Origin: a virus
Reading direction: 5' to 3' (one strand)
IMG/VR virus record: IMGVR_UViG_3300021962_000585
Location: 1 to 25,563 of that record
DNA: 25,563 nucleotides
Below the pieces are notes generated by a model. It was not told the DNA's origin. It made no database searches and was given only the letters and a program-made list of their open reading frames with translations. Position numbers and translations under genes: made by a program. Shown in pieces: positions 14,554 to 21,986 of this stretch (its first letter is position 1; each line of letters begins with the position of its first letter).

Positions 14554-15211
14554 TAAAATCAATTAATTTTTCTGCATATATTCTATTACCCCTTTCAGAT
14601 AAATGAAAATCAGTTTCGGAATAGGTTAATTTATTTTTTTTAGCCCAGTCCGATGAAGATAAATCCATATCAGGTCTAAAAATATTTAAAGTATCGAACA
14701 AATCGAAAGGTAATACAAATTCATCGAAATATAAAAAAACTATTTTGTTATTTTTAGTTAATGCAGATGATTGAATATGATATAAATTATAAAACAATTT
14801 TTTAAATTCGTAAAAATCATTATGTATATTTAAAAAATAATGGTCAAAAAATTCATTTTCATTGAATATAAATTTACCATCTTTTGTTTTACTAACATCA
14901 TTACTCTGTAAAAATCTATCGCAATATTCATTTTGTGAAAGTTTTACAGACACTAAATCATTTATTCTAGTATCCCAATATGCAGTTCTTGTTAAATGGG
15001 TAGATTGAAATAAAATAAGTGAATCAAAGATTTCATTTTTAAAAAATTTTTCATTAAATCCATAAATGATTTCTTCATTCGAATTACCAGGAGAACTCCA
15101 ATTTTCTAAAGAACAATTATAGTGTTCAGCAACAATATCTGCGAAACCAGTATAAAAATCTTGCCTCCAGCAAGAATAGGAACACCCGAATGTAAATACC
15201 TTATTAAACAT
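14528..15211 (-). CDS. SGNH-hydrolase-like protein (paralogue 2)
   Basis: A 227-residue protein of the same family as the one at 919. Block I reads FGCSYS (8-13), so the usual GDS has Cys in place of Asp but Ser11 is kept. 'SSPGNSNEEIIYGF' gives the Gly/Asn middle block and D201-F-H203 is the C-terminal D-x-H pair. Membership is supported by the shared order G-x-S, G-x-SN-x-x-I, D-x-H seen in its paralogues. The ATG lies 6 nt after the CCA end of the tmRNA, so it needs RNA processing or read-through to be expressed from the upstream promoter. It ends inside the convergent plus-strand gene. Confidence 0.75.
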   Translation of the reverse strand: MFNKVFTFGCSYSCWRQDFYTGFADIVAEHYNCSLENWSSPGNSNEEIIYGFNEKFFKNEIFDSLILFQSTHLTRTAYWDTRINDLVSVKLSQNEYCDRFLQSNDVSKTKDGKFIFNENEFFDHYFLNIHNDFYEFKKLFYNLYHIQSSALTKNNKIVFLYFDEFVLPFDLFDTLNIFRPDMDLSSSDWAKKNKLTYSETDFHLSERGNRIYAEKLIDFINKDQSKE

Positions 15212-15217
15212 TTTATG

Positions 15218-15606
15218 TGGTGGAGATGGTGGGATTCGAACCCACGTCTTATAAAGTAATCATAATACCAACGTTTCACAAGTTTATTCCTTTTTCTAAA
15301 GGAAAAAATATGTAGTTTATACTTCCCCGCTAAAACTACAAAATTCAGATGGTTCAACTTTTAGAGTCTGAACCAAAAACCAGCTCTTTGTAAACACTTC
15401 TGTTCCTAGGTTGTATGTGCACCGACCCGAGTTGGACTAGGCAGCTACTGCGTAATCCGCACCAACGAATGCCATAGCATCTTCGAAGGTGAATGAAGAT
15501 AATTCTTCTGCGTTTATTGTTTGATTCCTTTATTAAAGTGGTTTGAGAACCTTCCCACTACTTGTGATATTATAACTCACATCATAATCAAATCCGAGTC
15601 ATCCCC
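15218..15606 (-). ncRNA. ssrA: tmRNA (ssrA), 389 nt, CCA encoded
   Basis: Both ends of a one-piece tmRNA are visible on the minus strand. The 5' end GGGGATG pairs perfectly, with one G-U, with CATCTCC before A-CCA at the 3' end. GACTCGGATTTGAT follows the acceptor strand as in other tmRNAs, and GTGGGTTCGAATCCCAC is a standard T arm. Between them is the tag frame (15437-15511). tmRNA with SmpB rescues stalled ribosomes and adds a degradation tag; SmpB would come from the host. The gene is 3 nt after the DNA methylase stop and 6 nt before the SGNH ATG, so it is probably cut out of a longer transcript, as no own promoter is evident. Confidence 0.95.
15437..15511 (-). other. tmRNA tag reading frame, 24 residues ending YAVAA
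   Basis: The likely resume codon is GCA at 15509-15511, preceded by AATAAAC. The frame begins AEELSSFTFE, ends GADYAVAA and stops at TAG (15437-15439). Most bacterial tags have 8-20 residues; Bacteroidota tags are typically short and end in YALAA. The C-terminal hydrophobic-AA end still fits ClpXP-type recognition. The exact resume codon is inferred. Confidence 0.8.
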
Positions 15607-15609
15607 ATA

Positions 15610-17169
15610 TTACTTTTTATAAAATATAAATATTGGTTCGTATTTGTAAAACTCACCATTAATCTTCATACTATTTTTTACATTCGATAAATCAACACCT
15701 GTCATTGGTGACATTGTCATCTTTATCTTACCCTGATATTCCATACCCAATTCAGTTAGGATATCAATTGAATCCTGCTCCAATGGGTAAAAACTTTTAC
15801 CAATTTTAATATCTGCAATATTCCAAAGGATGTATCTATCATTTCGCAGCCATTCATAAGCAGTTATTAATGTAGGTCGTAGGAATCCATCTCTCCAACT
15901 TTCGTAGTTTCCGAATTTCTTATAAGATTGAGTTTCATCATCTGAATATCTTTCTCTATCAAAATAGGGAGGTGAGGTAAATACAAAGTCCAATTGACCT
16001 TTCCATTTTTGGAATCCTTCTTGCTCACTAATAATTTCACTTCCTGTTCTGTAAATCTCATAGGTATTTTTATGCCCCCAAAATGGATTTGCTGCACCTG
16101 GTATACGCGAGTTAAAAAATTCCGCTAAATACTCATAACGAGTCTTATCTATTTCATCAATATAATTCTCCGTATTCGGGTCATTTCCAATGTAATGAAT
16201 ATTTCTATCATCAACACTCAATGCACCCAATATTCTACCACCCCATCCCGAAGAAGGGTCATAGATATTAATTTGTTTTTGGTCTTTAATATGGTTTGTA
16301 AATCTTTGATACAAATACTTCGCAGTAAGTGGAGGAAAGTTTACAGCTGCCTGAGTTCCCATTCCGATTCTAAACGCCGCAGTTGCTTCGGGGAAAATAG
16401 TTTGACCTAAAGGATACCACTTTAATTGAATAGGTTGTTTTTCCAAATCAACCAATGAGTCAATATCTTCACCCCAATTAGCAGTTTTCAAAGATGATAT
16501 GTGTTTATATTGAATAACACCATCTTTGTATAATTGCTTCACTTCTTCTGCGGTAATAGGTAAAGATTCAATTCTACTATCAGTTTGCGCTAAACAAAAA
16601 TCATGTCCTTCCCATACATCGCCTTTCATCCATTTTTCAATCCATTCTTTTGCAGTTGGTAAGTGAGAATTATGATGTTCTTTGTTACCTTTAGCAAGAG
16701 TTTTAGAGAAACGATACATTGCATCCTGTCGTGTCAATCTTCTCATTTGTTTTGCAAATTCAGGAAGATATTCATCCTTACAAAAGATATCGTAAATAGA
16801 TGGTTTTGGTTTATCATAGGTTGAACCACCAATACCAGTCTTATACATTGCAGGAAAAAATTGGTTTACAGGAGTAGCAAATTTATTGAAGTTAAAAATT
16901 ACTTCATCCCCGTCATCATCCTTTTCTTCAAATTTATCTACTTTATATGTTTGTAGTTTAGAGAATTGTTCTATGATTTCAGCTTCGGAAGAACCAATAC
17001 GAGGAGGCGCTCCTGTTTCGTTCCATACTTCAACAACGGTCTTTCTGAACATCGCTACCCAATCCTCAAATTCTTTTAGTGTCATTTTAAGAACATCTTC
17101 ATATTTCAAATTGATATGGGGTTCATTAAAATAATCACACTTTTCGTAAAAATACTTCTTTTCTGACAT
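15610..17169 (-). CDS. DNA methyltransferase, N-4/N-6 class
   Basis: A 519-residue protein. The C-terminal half holds a class I methyltransferase domain: motif I as D304-P-S-S-G-W-G-G-R for SAM binding, an acidic strand end at 'YIGNDP' (326-331), and motif IV as T398-S-P-P-Y-F, the catalytic signature of DNA amino-methylases (N6-adenine or N4-cytosine). The order motif I before motif IV fits the beta-type reversed or the gamma-like classes only loosely. The N-terminal 280 residues carry no clear motif and may recognise the target. No endonuclease gene lies beside it, so it may protect phage DNA on its own. It has its own promoter at 17188-17219 and leads directly into the tmRNA. Confidence 0.88.
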   Translation of the reverse strand: MSEKKYFYEKCDYFNEPHINLKYEDVLKMTLKEFEDWVAMFRKTVVEVWNETGAPPRIGSSEAEIIEQFSKLQTYKVDKFEEKDDDGDEVIFNFNKFATPVNQFFPAMYKTGIGGSTYDKPKPSIYDIFCKDEYLPEFAKQMRRLTRQDAMYRFSKTLAKGNKEHHNSHLPTAKEWIEKWMKGDVWEGHDFCLAQTDSRIESLPITAEEVKQLYKDGVIQYKHISSLKTANWGEDIDSLVDLEKQPIQLKWYPLGQTIFPEATAAFRIGMGTQAAVNFPPLTAKYLYQRFTNHIKDQKQINIYDPSSGWGGRILGALSVDDRNIHYIGNDPNTENYIDEIDKTRYEYLAEFFNSRIPGAANPFWGHKNTYEIYRTGSEIISEQEGFQKWKGQLDFVFTSPPYFDRERYSDDETQSYKKFGNYESWRDGFLRPTLITAYEWLRNDRYILWNIADIKIGKSFYPLEQDSIDILTELGMEYQGKIKMTMSPMTGVDLSNVKNSMKINGEFYKYEPIFIFYKK

Positions 17170-17187
17170 TATAGTTTTATTAGTATC

Positions 17188-17219
17188 CGAAGATACGAAA
17201 AAAATGTGGAATTACCAAA
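17188..17219 (-). promoter_or_regulatory. Bacteroidota-type promoter for methylase-tmRNA-SGNH
   Basis: On the minus strand TTTG, 20 nt, TATCTTCG, preceded by TTTCG. It ends 18 nt before the methylase ATG at 17169. It lies in the 54-nt gap after the long operon, where I see no hairpin terminator, so read-through from that operon is also possible. Confidence 0.65.
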
Positions 17220-17223
17220 TAAA

Positions 17224-18168
17224 TTAATAATTCAATATGAAATTTTTTAACAGATTATGATTATGGATTAACCCTTCTAAATGGTAATTGTAATAATCAT
17301 GAAAGTCAGAATCCGTCATTTCCAATAATTCAAACAATTTTTTAAAATATTCCTCTTCGTTTTTGTAGTAAAAAGAATCCAAACAAAATCCTAATTTTTT
17401 TAAAGATATTAGATTATCAAATGAATATAATAGAGCAGGGATACACCCCATTAAAAGTGGTTGGAAAGTTTTTTCACTAAAACAAAAACACATATCCATA
17501 GTTTCACTCCCAATATGAATTTTACAATTTTCCAAATATTCAAATGTTTTAACTGATATGTTCTTATCACATAAGTTTATACCATCATCATATAATGGCT
17601 CTTTTATTTCGTTAAAATTATTTAAAAATGATTGATTAAGATAAGGTATATCAATATCGGAGTTTATATTAAATTCAAAATTATTTGATTTATATAAATC
17701 ATAGTTGGTTGCGTTGAATTTCACCGCAATTTTTTCATTAAAATCATTTTTTAATAAAAAATTTAAAATTTTTATTCTAAAGTGTTTAACGTTGTTTGAT
17801 AAAAAAAGACCTCTAAATCTATTTTTATTAAAATCCATATTAAAGAACTTTTCGCAATATGGATATATCTTTAGGGTTTTAAATCCGTTAGATATGAAAT
17901 ATTTAGAACCTTCTATATGAAAATTAATTTGATCAGATAATATAATTTTGTCAAAATTATTTTTTATAAATTCATTACATTCATTTCTTATAGGATCATT
18001 TGAATCATTGAATATGGGAAGTATTTCAAAGTCATCCTGTATTAAAAGGATTTTTTTATCCGATATTTCAACTAATTCTTTAAACTCTGAAAATTTATAG
18101 ATTGCAAAATTTAAATTAACTACCCTAAATTCAGTTGTTTCTAAATTTATGTAATGCCTAATAACCAT
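17224..18168 (-). CDS. Glycosyltransferase-like protein
   Basis: A 314-residue cytoplasmic-looking protein, very rich in Asn, Phe and Lys. The N-terminal half has alternating strands and helices ('KKILLIQDDFEILPIF', 'FDKIILSDQINFHIEG') as in a Rossmann-type GT-B half. Near the C-terminus 'CFSEKTFQPLLMGCIPALLYS' is followed by 'SLKKLGF', the nucleotide-sugar region of several exostosin- and fucosyltransferase-like families, in which the EKT Glu contacts the donor. The partial protein at 1-925 has the same layout. It is the last gene of the long operon, its start sharing one base with the amidinotransferase stop. The donor sugar is not known. Confidence 0.65.
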   Translation of the reverse strand: MVIRHYINLETTEFRVVNLNFAIYKFSEFKELVEISDKKILLIQDDFEILPIFNDSNDPIRNECNEFIKNNFDKIILSDQINFHIEGSKYFISNGFKTLKIYPYCEKFFNMDFNKNRFRGLFLSNNVKHFRIKILNFLLKNDFNEKIAVKFNATNYDLYKSNNFEFNINSDIDIPYLNQSFLNNFNEIKEPLYDDGINLCDKNISVKTFEYLENCKIHIGSETMDMCFCFSEKTFQPLLMGCIPALLYSFDNLISLKKLGFCLDSFYYKNEEEYFKKLFELLEMTDSDFHDYYNYHLEGLIHNHNLLKNFILNY

Positions 18169-19193
18169 TATTCTCTAATTGTATCCAATGTTACACAATG
18201 AGGCCCTCCACTAAAAGTTCTGGCGTGTCTCATTTTTACAGGTATAGAATCTACTCCCCATTTTTTAAGCTCTTTTATAAGAGGAATTTGTCTTTCCTCT
18301 ACAATCATAGTTTTTTCATCATAAGAAAGTGTGTTCATTCCTAACCAAGAAGATGCTTCCGCCCAATGTTCTAAGAAAGGAGTATCTATCATCTCAGGAG
18401 AGTATATTTTATCCCATTTTTTGAATATTTCCGGCATATTGGTATCATTTACCCTTTTTGGATTAAGTAAGACCAGTCCCTCTCTAATTAACACGAAAGT
18501 GGTATCTATATGAATGAAAGCATATACATCTTGAATAGGATGGACTTTATACTTTTCTTTCATATTTTCATCTAACCATTTTTGTAGATATTGAGCCCCC
18601 GCTAAATTACCGGTATTAGAAACTAAATAAATTATATCATTATTACATTTTAGAAGATTGGCTGCATCAAATACTGGTTCTTCGTTTCCTAATGTTGGGC
18701 CAGGTAATAATTCCCTATTATAGATTGAATCTAATAATTTTGGTTTAGGGAAATCCACCCAACAACTTTCATCAAAAAGGTGTTTAAATGCTCTTGTCTC
18801 ATTTTGTCTTTGGCGGAGAGCCATTGGAGTAGCAATAACCTTATCTTCTATCACTAACATTGAATCTCTTGGGCAATATCCATAATACCCATCTACTTCC
18901 CAATTATCAGTTGAATACTTCTCACTCCAATCAATAAGTTTAGGTCTAAAAACTTCTACACCTAAATCTTCTAATGTTTTGCTAAAATTATCTAAATCTT
19001 CGATTGTTTCTTCAATCATCCAATTAGGATATCTACCCGATGGGATTCTTAAAAATTGTTCATCGGTGTAGTGCGCATAATCTATCGTATGCAATGATTT
19101 ATCTTTTACAGTAGGTACTTGAGCAAATTCAGGTCTTCCGACAATTATTTGTTTCAGTTTACCCCATTCGTTTTTAATATAAGGTTTTATCAT
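18168..19193 (-). CDS. Amidinotransferase (glycine/inosamine type)
   Basis: A 341-residue enzyme of the guanidino-group family that moves an amidino group from arginine to an amine. The catalytic residues of glycine amidinotransferase are in place: Asp176 in 'PVFDAANL', His228 in 'AFIHIDTTF' and the nucleophile Cys333 in 'GGPHCVTLD'. The substrate-binding P-R-D (108-110) and 'IIVGRPEFA' at 16-24 also fit. Known products are guanidinoacetate, guanidino-inositols of aminoglycosides and guanidino groups on toxins. Placed between a sugar epimerase and a glycosyltransferase-like gene, it might act on an amino sugar; this is an inference. It overlaps the epimerase gene by 4 nt. C-terminal ends 'TIRE', as expected for a full-length enzyme. 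Confidence 0.92.
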   Translation of the reverse strand: MIKPYIKNEWGKLKQIIVGRPEFAQVPTVKDKSLHTIDYAHYTDEQFLRIPSGRYPNWMIEETIEDLDNFSKTLEDLGVEVFRPKLIDWSEKYSTDNWEVDGYYGYCPRDSMLVIEDKVIATPMALRQRQNETRAFKHLFDESCWVDFPKPKLLDSIYNRELLPGPTLGNEEPVFDAANLLKCNNDIIYLVSNTGNLAGAQYLQKWLDENMKEKYKVHPIQDVYAFIHIDTTFVLIREGLVLLNPKRVNDTNMPEIFKKWDKIYSPEMIDTPFLEHWAEASSWLGMNTLSYDEKTMIVEERQIPLIKELKKWGVDSIPVKMRHARTFSGGPHCVTLDTIRE

Positions 19194-19726
19194 CTATCTC
19201 TTTTTTGTAATATTGGATTATTTGTAGGCCATTCCATTTGAAACTCCGGGTCATTCCATTTAACTACACCTTGCTCATCTGCATCCACATAACCATCTTT
19301 ATAAAATAGGTTATAATGAAACATACAATCGGTTAATGCGTAGTGTCCGTTTGCAAATCCTGGTGGAACTAATACCTGATTTCTTAATCTCTCTGAAATT
19401 ATATAAGATTCCCAGTCTCCATAAGTAGGAGAATCTTTTCTCATATCTAATACAACTAAGTAAATATCACCTACCGCTGCTTGGACTAGTTTCCAAGTCT
19501 TATTATCCCAATGCAATCCCCTTAGTACACCTTTATAAGAACGAGAAAATCTTCCGTGTATTTCACACCCATCACTCACATAATTCATTACAGGATGTTC
19601 TTTTGAATGAAATGTTGTAAATATCTCACCCCTATATTCTCTGAATACGGATGGTTGAAATTGTGGAACTTCTATACCAAAAGTTTTTGATGGAGTAACT
19701 TTGAACTCATCCCATTTATTATTCAT
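19190..19726 (-). CDS. dTDP-4-dehydrorhamnose 3,5-epimerase-like protein (RmlC family)
   Basis: A 178-residue protein covering the RmlC cupin. 'GVLRGLHWD' at 66-74 carries the catalytic base His72, 'KLVQAAVGDIYLVVLDMRKDSPTYG' follows the family almost word for word, 'VPPGFANGHYAL' at 120-131 is the conserved loop, and 'VKWNDPEFQMEWP' closes the domain. RmlC converts dTDP-4-keto-6-deoxyglucose to the rhamnose precursor; relatives make other deoxysugars. No rmlA, rmlB or rmlD genes are in view, so the precursor would come from the host or from genes outside the window. It precedes the amidinotransferase gene with a 4-nt overlap. Confidence 0.92.
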   Translation of the reverse strand: MNNKWDEFKVTPSKTFGIEVPQFQPSVFREYRGEIFTTFHSKEHPVMNYVSDGCEIHGRFSRSYKGVLRGLHWDNKTWKLVQAAVGDIYLVVLDMRKDSPTYGDWESYIISERLRNQVLVPPGFANGHYALTDCMFHYNLFYKDGYVDADEQGVVKWNDPEFQMEWPTNNPILQKRDR

Positions 19727-19729
19727 AAC

Positions 19730-20194
19730 TTAAATCTTATTAAAATTATTTTTTATAAATATGTTTTGCGCAGCTTTATGCCATTCTTCACAATAACAGG
19801 TAATTTTTTTACAATCCGATGGTAGAGCTGAAATCACTTTACTTACGAACCATTCAGGAGTATTTTCTGGTCTTTTTATTATTTTAGTAACATATAAATT
19901 ATACAAATAATATTCACCTTTTGCTTTGGGTTCGAGGAATACATATCCTATCGGCTCATTTATATAATAGAGGATAAATAGTATGTGGTTAGAATCTATT
20001 CTATTTATAACATCTTCATATTCAAACATATTATCCCATTTATATTCGGAATTAAAGTAAGATATCAATGTATCAATATCACTGGATTCACTCATTGTCA
20101 GAAGAAATGCATCGTTTAACTCTTGAATTTTTAATCCAAATATATCCGAATCAAATTCATTAAAATCTTTTCTATCTAAATAAAATTTTACCAT
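19730..20194 (-). CDS. GNAT-like N-acetyltransferase
   Basis: A 154-residue protein with the course of a GNAT domain: strand 'HILFILYYINEPIGYVFLEP' (about 70-89, the N-terminal beta hairpin), 'YYLYNLYVT' (motif A strand) and a C-terminal 'HKAAQNIFIKNNFNKI', which corresponds to the usual 'A..FY.k.GF' helix and strand. The acetyl-CoA loop R/Q-x-x-G-x-G/A is not clear: 'KRPENTPEWFV' occupies that place, so activity is uncertain. GNAT enzymes in such operons often acetylate amino sugars. It shares one base with the stop of the radical SAM gene and ends 3 nt before the epimerase start. Confidence 0.6.
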   Translation of the reverse strand: MVKFYLDRKDFNEFDSDIFGLKIQELNDAFLLTMSESSDIDTLISYFNSEYKWDNMFEYEDVINRIDSNHILFILYYINEPIGYVFLEPKAKGEYYLYNLYVTKIIKRPENTPEWFVSKVISALPSDCKKITCYCEEWHKAAQNIFIKNNFNKI

Positions 20195-21264
20195 TATAAA
20201 AGACTACTTTTATGCTCTATAAATTCCTGTAGATTATGCCAACTTTGTTGAGCTGGTAAAAATGAATTAACTTCTTTAACAAATTCTCTATATTCTGGAT
20301 GTGTAATATCCCAAACTTTTTCACTTTCATATTGTTCGTTACTAAAAGTTCCCCAATTATTTATTTTACCATAAAACACATTTGCTTTATTACCAAATAT
20401 AGATACCATTAAATCATAAAAAAGTTTCATTTCTTTATAGTTCTTTTGTTGAACAACGAATGATGTTTTTACACTCTTTAAACTTTTAATAGTGTTTATG
20501 AATTTTAAATTTTCTATTAGTTCATCCCAATTACCACCCAATCTTACTTTATTTTCATAAGTATCCTTTGTAGCAGCATCAATACTTATCTCGCAACTTT
20601 TAATGTATTTGTGAATTTTGGGCATTGAATCCCACATCTTCTTATCCCATTTTGTTGCGTTTGTATGAAAATGTATTTTGTATAAATTAGGCCATTTTTT
20701 TGAATCAAAATTTCTTAAAAAATCTCTAAACCCAACTGATACGAAAGGATCACCACTTCCTGTTATATACAACGTTTTAGTAGTTTTCCCATATTGTTTC
20801 TCTATCTCATCAATAGTTGTTTTAACTCTATTTATACCATTTGAATCTTCTACAAATAAATTAACCCTACAAGATGGACATTTTAAATTACAAGTTCTAT
20901 CAAAAGAAAATTGAATAGTAGATGGTGGTAATAATGTTCCCTTACTAAAAGAATCTATTTTTTCTTTAAATTCATATGGTATATCATTTTTATGATGCAA
21001 TGTGTTTGTATTACCAATTTTTCCAAATTTAATTAGTTGATGTAAATATGGACATTGGCTTTTATCACAATGTTTAAAACTACCATCTAATACTGAATTT
21101 CTTATATCATTTGCTTCATCGGATTCCCATGCATCTTTTGGAGAAGTATGTTGTGGTAAATATTTTTTTAACCAAGATGCACAGCATAAAAATCTATCCC
21201 TCTCATGCATTTCTAAAGCAACGAAAGGAACAACGCACACATAATCTTTTAAATCAATACTCAT
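20194..21264 (-). CDS. Radical SAM protein with N-terminal cysteine-rich extension
   Basis: A 356-residue protein. The iron-sulphur motif C125-x3-C129-x2-C132 ('RTCNLKCPSC') and the following 'YITGSGDPF' (SAM-binding glycine strand) define a radical SAM core at about 115-330. Before it lie Cys10, Cys27, Cys28, Cys66 and Cys71 in 'VCVVPF', 'FLCCASW' and 'HCDKSQCPYL', which looks like the SPASM/Twitch-type auxiliary cluster motif placed N-terminally rather than C-terminally. Such enzymes modify peptides, sugars or cofactors. No precursor-peptide gene is obvious next to it, so a sugar or small-molecule substrate fits the operon better. It overlaps the SGNH gene upstream by 4 nt. Confidence 0.88.
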   Translation of the reverse strand: MSIDLKDYVCVVPFVALEMHERDRFLCCASWLKKYLPQHTSPKDAWESDEANDIRNSVLDGSFKHCDKSQCPYLHQLIKFGKIGNTNTLHHKNDIPYEFKEKIDSFSKGTLLPPSTIQFSFDRTCNLKCPSCRVNLFVEDSNGINRVKTTIDEIEKQYGKTTKTLYITGSGDPFVSVGFRDFLRNFDSKKWPNLYKIHFHTNATKWDKKMWDSMPKIHKYIKSCEISIDAATKDTYENKVRLGGNWDELIENLKFINTIKSLKSVKTSFVVQQKNYKEMKLFYDLMVSIFGNKANVFYGKINNWGTFSNEQYESEKVWDITHPEYREFVKEVNSFLPAQQSWHNLQEFIEHKSSLL

Positions 21265-21986
21265 AATAAACTTTTAATATATTTTTTAGGAGTATATTGA
21301 TACGATGAAACATCTATATTTAGTTTTTTTGAAATATACTTAAATAATTCAAAATTTCCAAATACCCCTAAATGACTATCTATGATATTTTTGTCAGTTT
21401 CCTCAGTTATATTTGTAAATTTCTCATTAAAATTTATTAAATCAACTGATTTAACTTTATCAGATAAATCACTTGTCCATGTAATCATAATTGGATTCCA
21501 ATTTTTATAAATATTTGGTATATTATTAATAAAGTTTATTTCATCTTTATTAACATTATCATCGAACCACCATTTGTTTCTTTCGATAAATTGACTTTCT
21601 ATAAATTTTACAGTTTTATCATCCCACCCAAATAATTTTTTAAGATGAGTTCCATCTGATATGAATGAATATTTTTTCTTATCATCTATCCAATTAAATC
21701 TCTGTGGAGTTGTGAATATTATAATAATACGATCCCCCTCTTCATATTCTGGAAGATTACCTAATTGAAAAATAATCTGTTCGTTAGTAGCGGCTCCTAC
21801 TCCATATGAATATACATCATAATAATGTGAAATATGATCAATCCAATGACCAAAATAATTATGATATTTTACAAAAGATTCAACCCCATCCAACCCCAAA
21901 AAAGGTTTACATTTTATAAGAGAGTTGATTTTTGAAAAATAGTTATTGGCCCAACTATCACCAAATACAAATAATCTTTTTTTCAT
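21261..21986 (-). CDS. SGNH-hydrolase-like protein (paralogue 3)
   Basis: A 241-residue protein starting 'MKKRLFVFGDSW', with Ser11 as the likely nucleophile. 'GVGAATNEQIIFQLGNLPEY' (the Gly/Asn block) is followed by 'EGDRIIIIFTTP', and D203-S-H205 forms the C-terminal pair. It is most like the protein at 23145-23774, which shares the 'FQLGNLPEYE' and 'GDRII' stretches and the first residues, so the two arose from a recent duplication with two other genes now between them. The C-terminal 30 residues are basic ('TPKKYIKSLL'). It overlaps both neighbours by 4 nt. The acyl group it might remove or transfer is unknown. Confidence 0.8.
   Translation of the reverse strand: MKKRLFVFGDSWANNYFSKINSLIKCKPFLGLDGVESFVKYHNYFGHWIDHISHYYDVYSYGVGAATNEQIIFQLGNLPEYEEGDRIIIIFTTPQRFNWIDDKKKYSFISDGTHLKKLFGWDDKTVKFIESQFIERNKWWFDDNVNKDEINFINNIPNIYKNWNPIMITWTSDLSDKVKSVDLINFNEKFTNITEETDKNIIDSHLGVFGNFELFKYISKKLNIDVSSYQYTPKKYIKSLL

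Noticed and set aside
15218-15290. A tRNA gene at the T-arm sequence GGTTCGAATCC
   Set aside because: There is no anticodon arm or D arm next to it; the 5' acceptor strand is about 380 nt away, as in tmRNA.
15106-15357. An 83-codon minus-strand open frame inside the tmRNA 3' half
   Set aside because: It reads through the tmRNA T arm and CCA end and into the SGNH gene in another frame; the RNA structure explains the sequence.
16195-17134. Plus-strand open frames opposite the DNA methylase gene
   Set aside because: They are shadows of the strong minus-strand coding frame and show no domain pattern of their own.
9365-17169. A restriction-modification pair formed by the PD-(D/E)XK-like nuclease and the DNA methylase
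   Set aside because: The genes are more than 5 kb apart, in different transcription units, and the nuclease assignment is weak; no shared target can be read.
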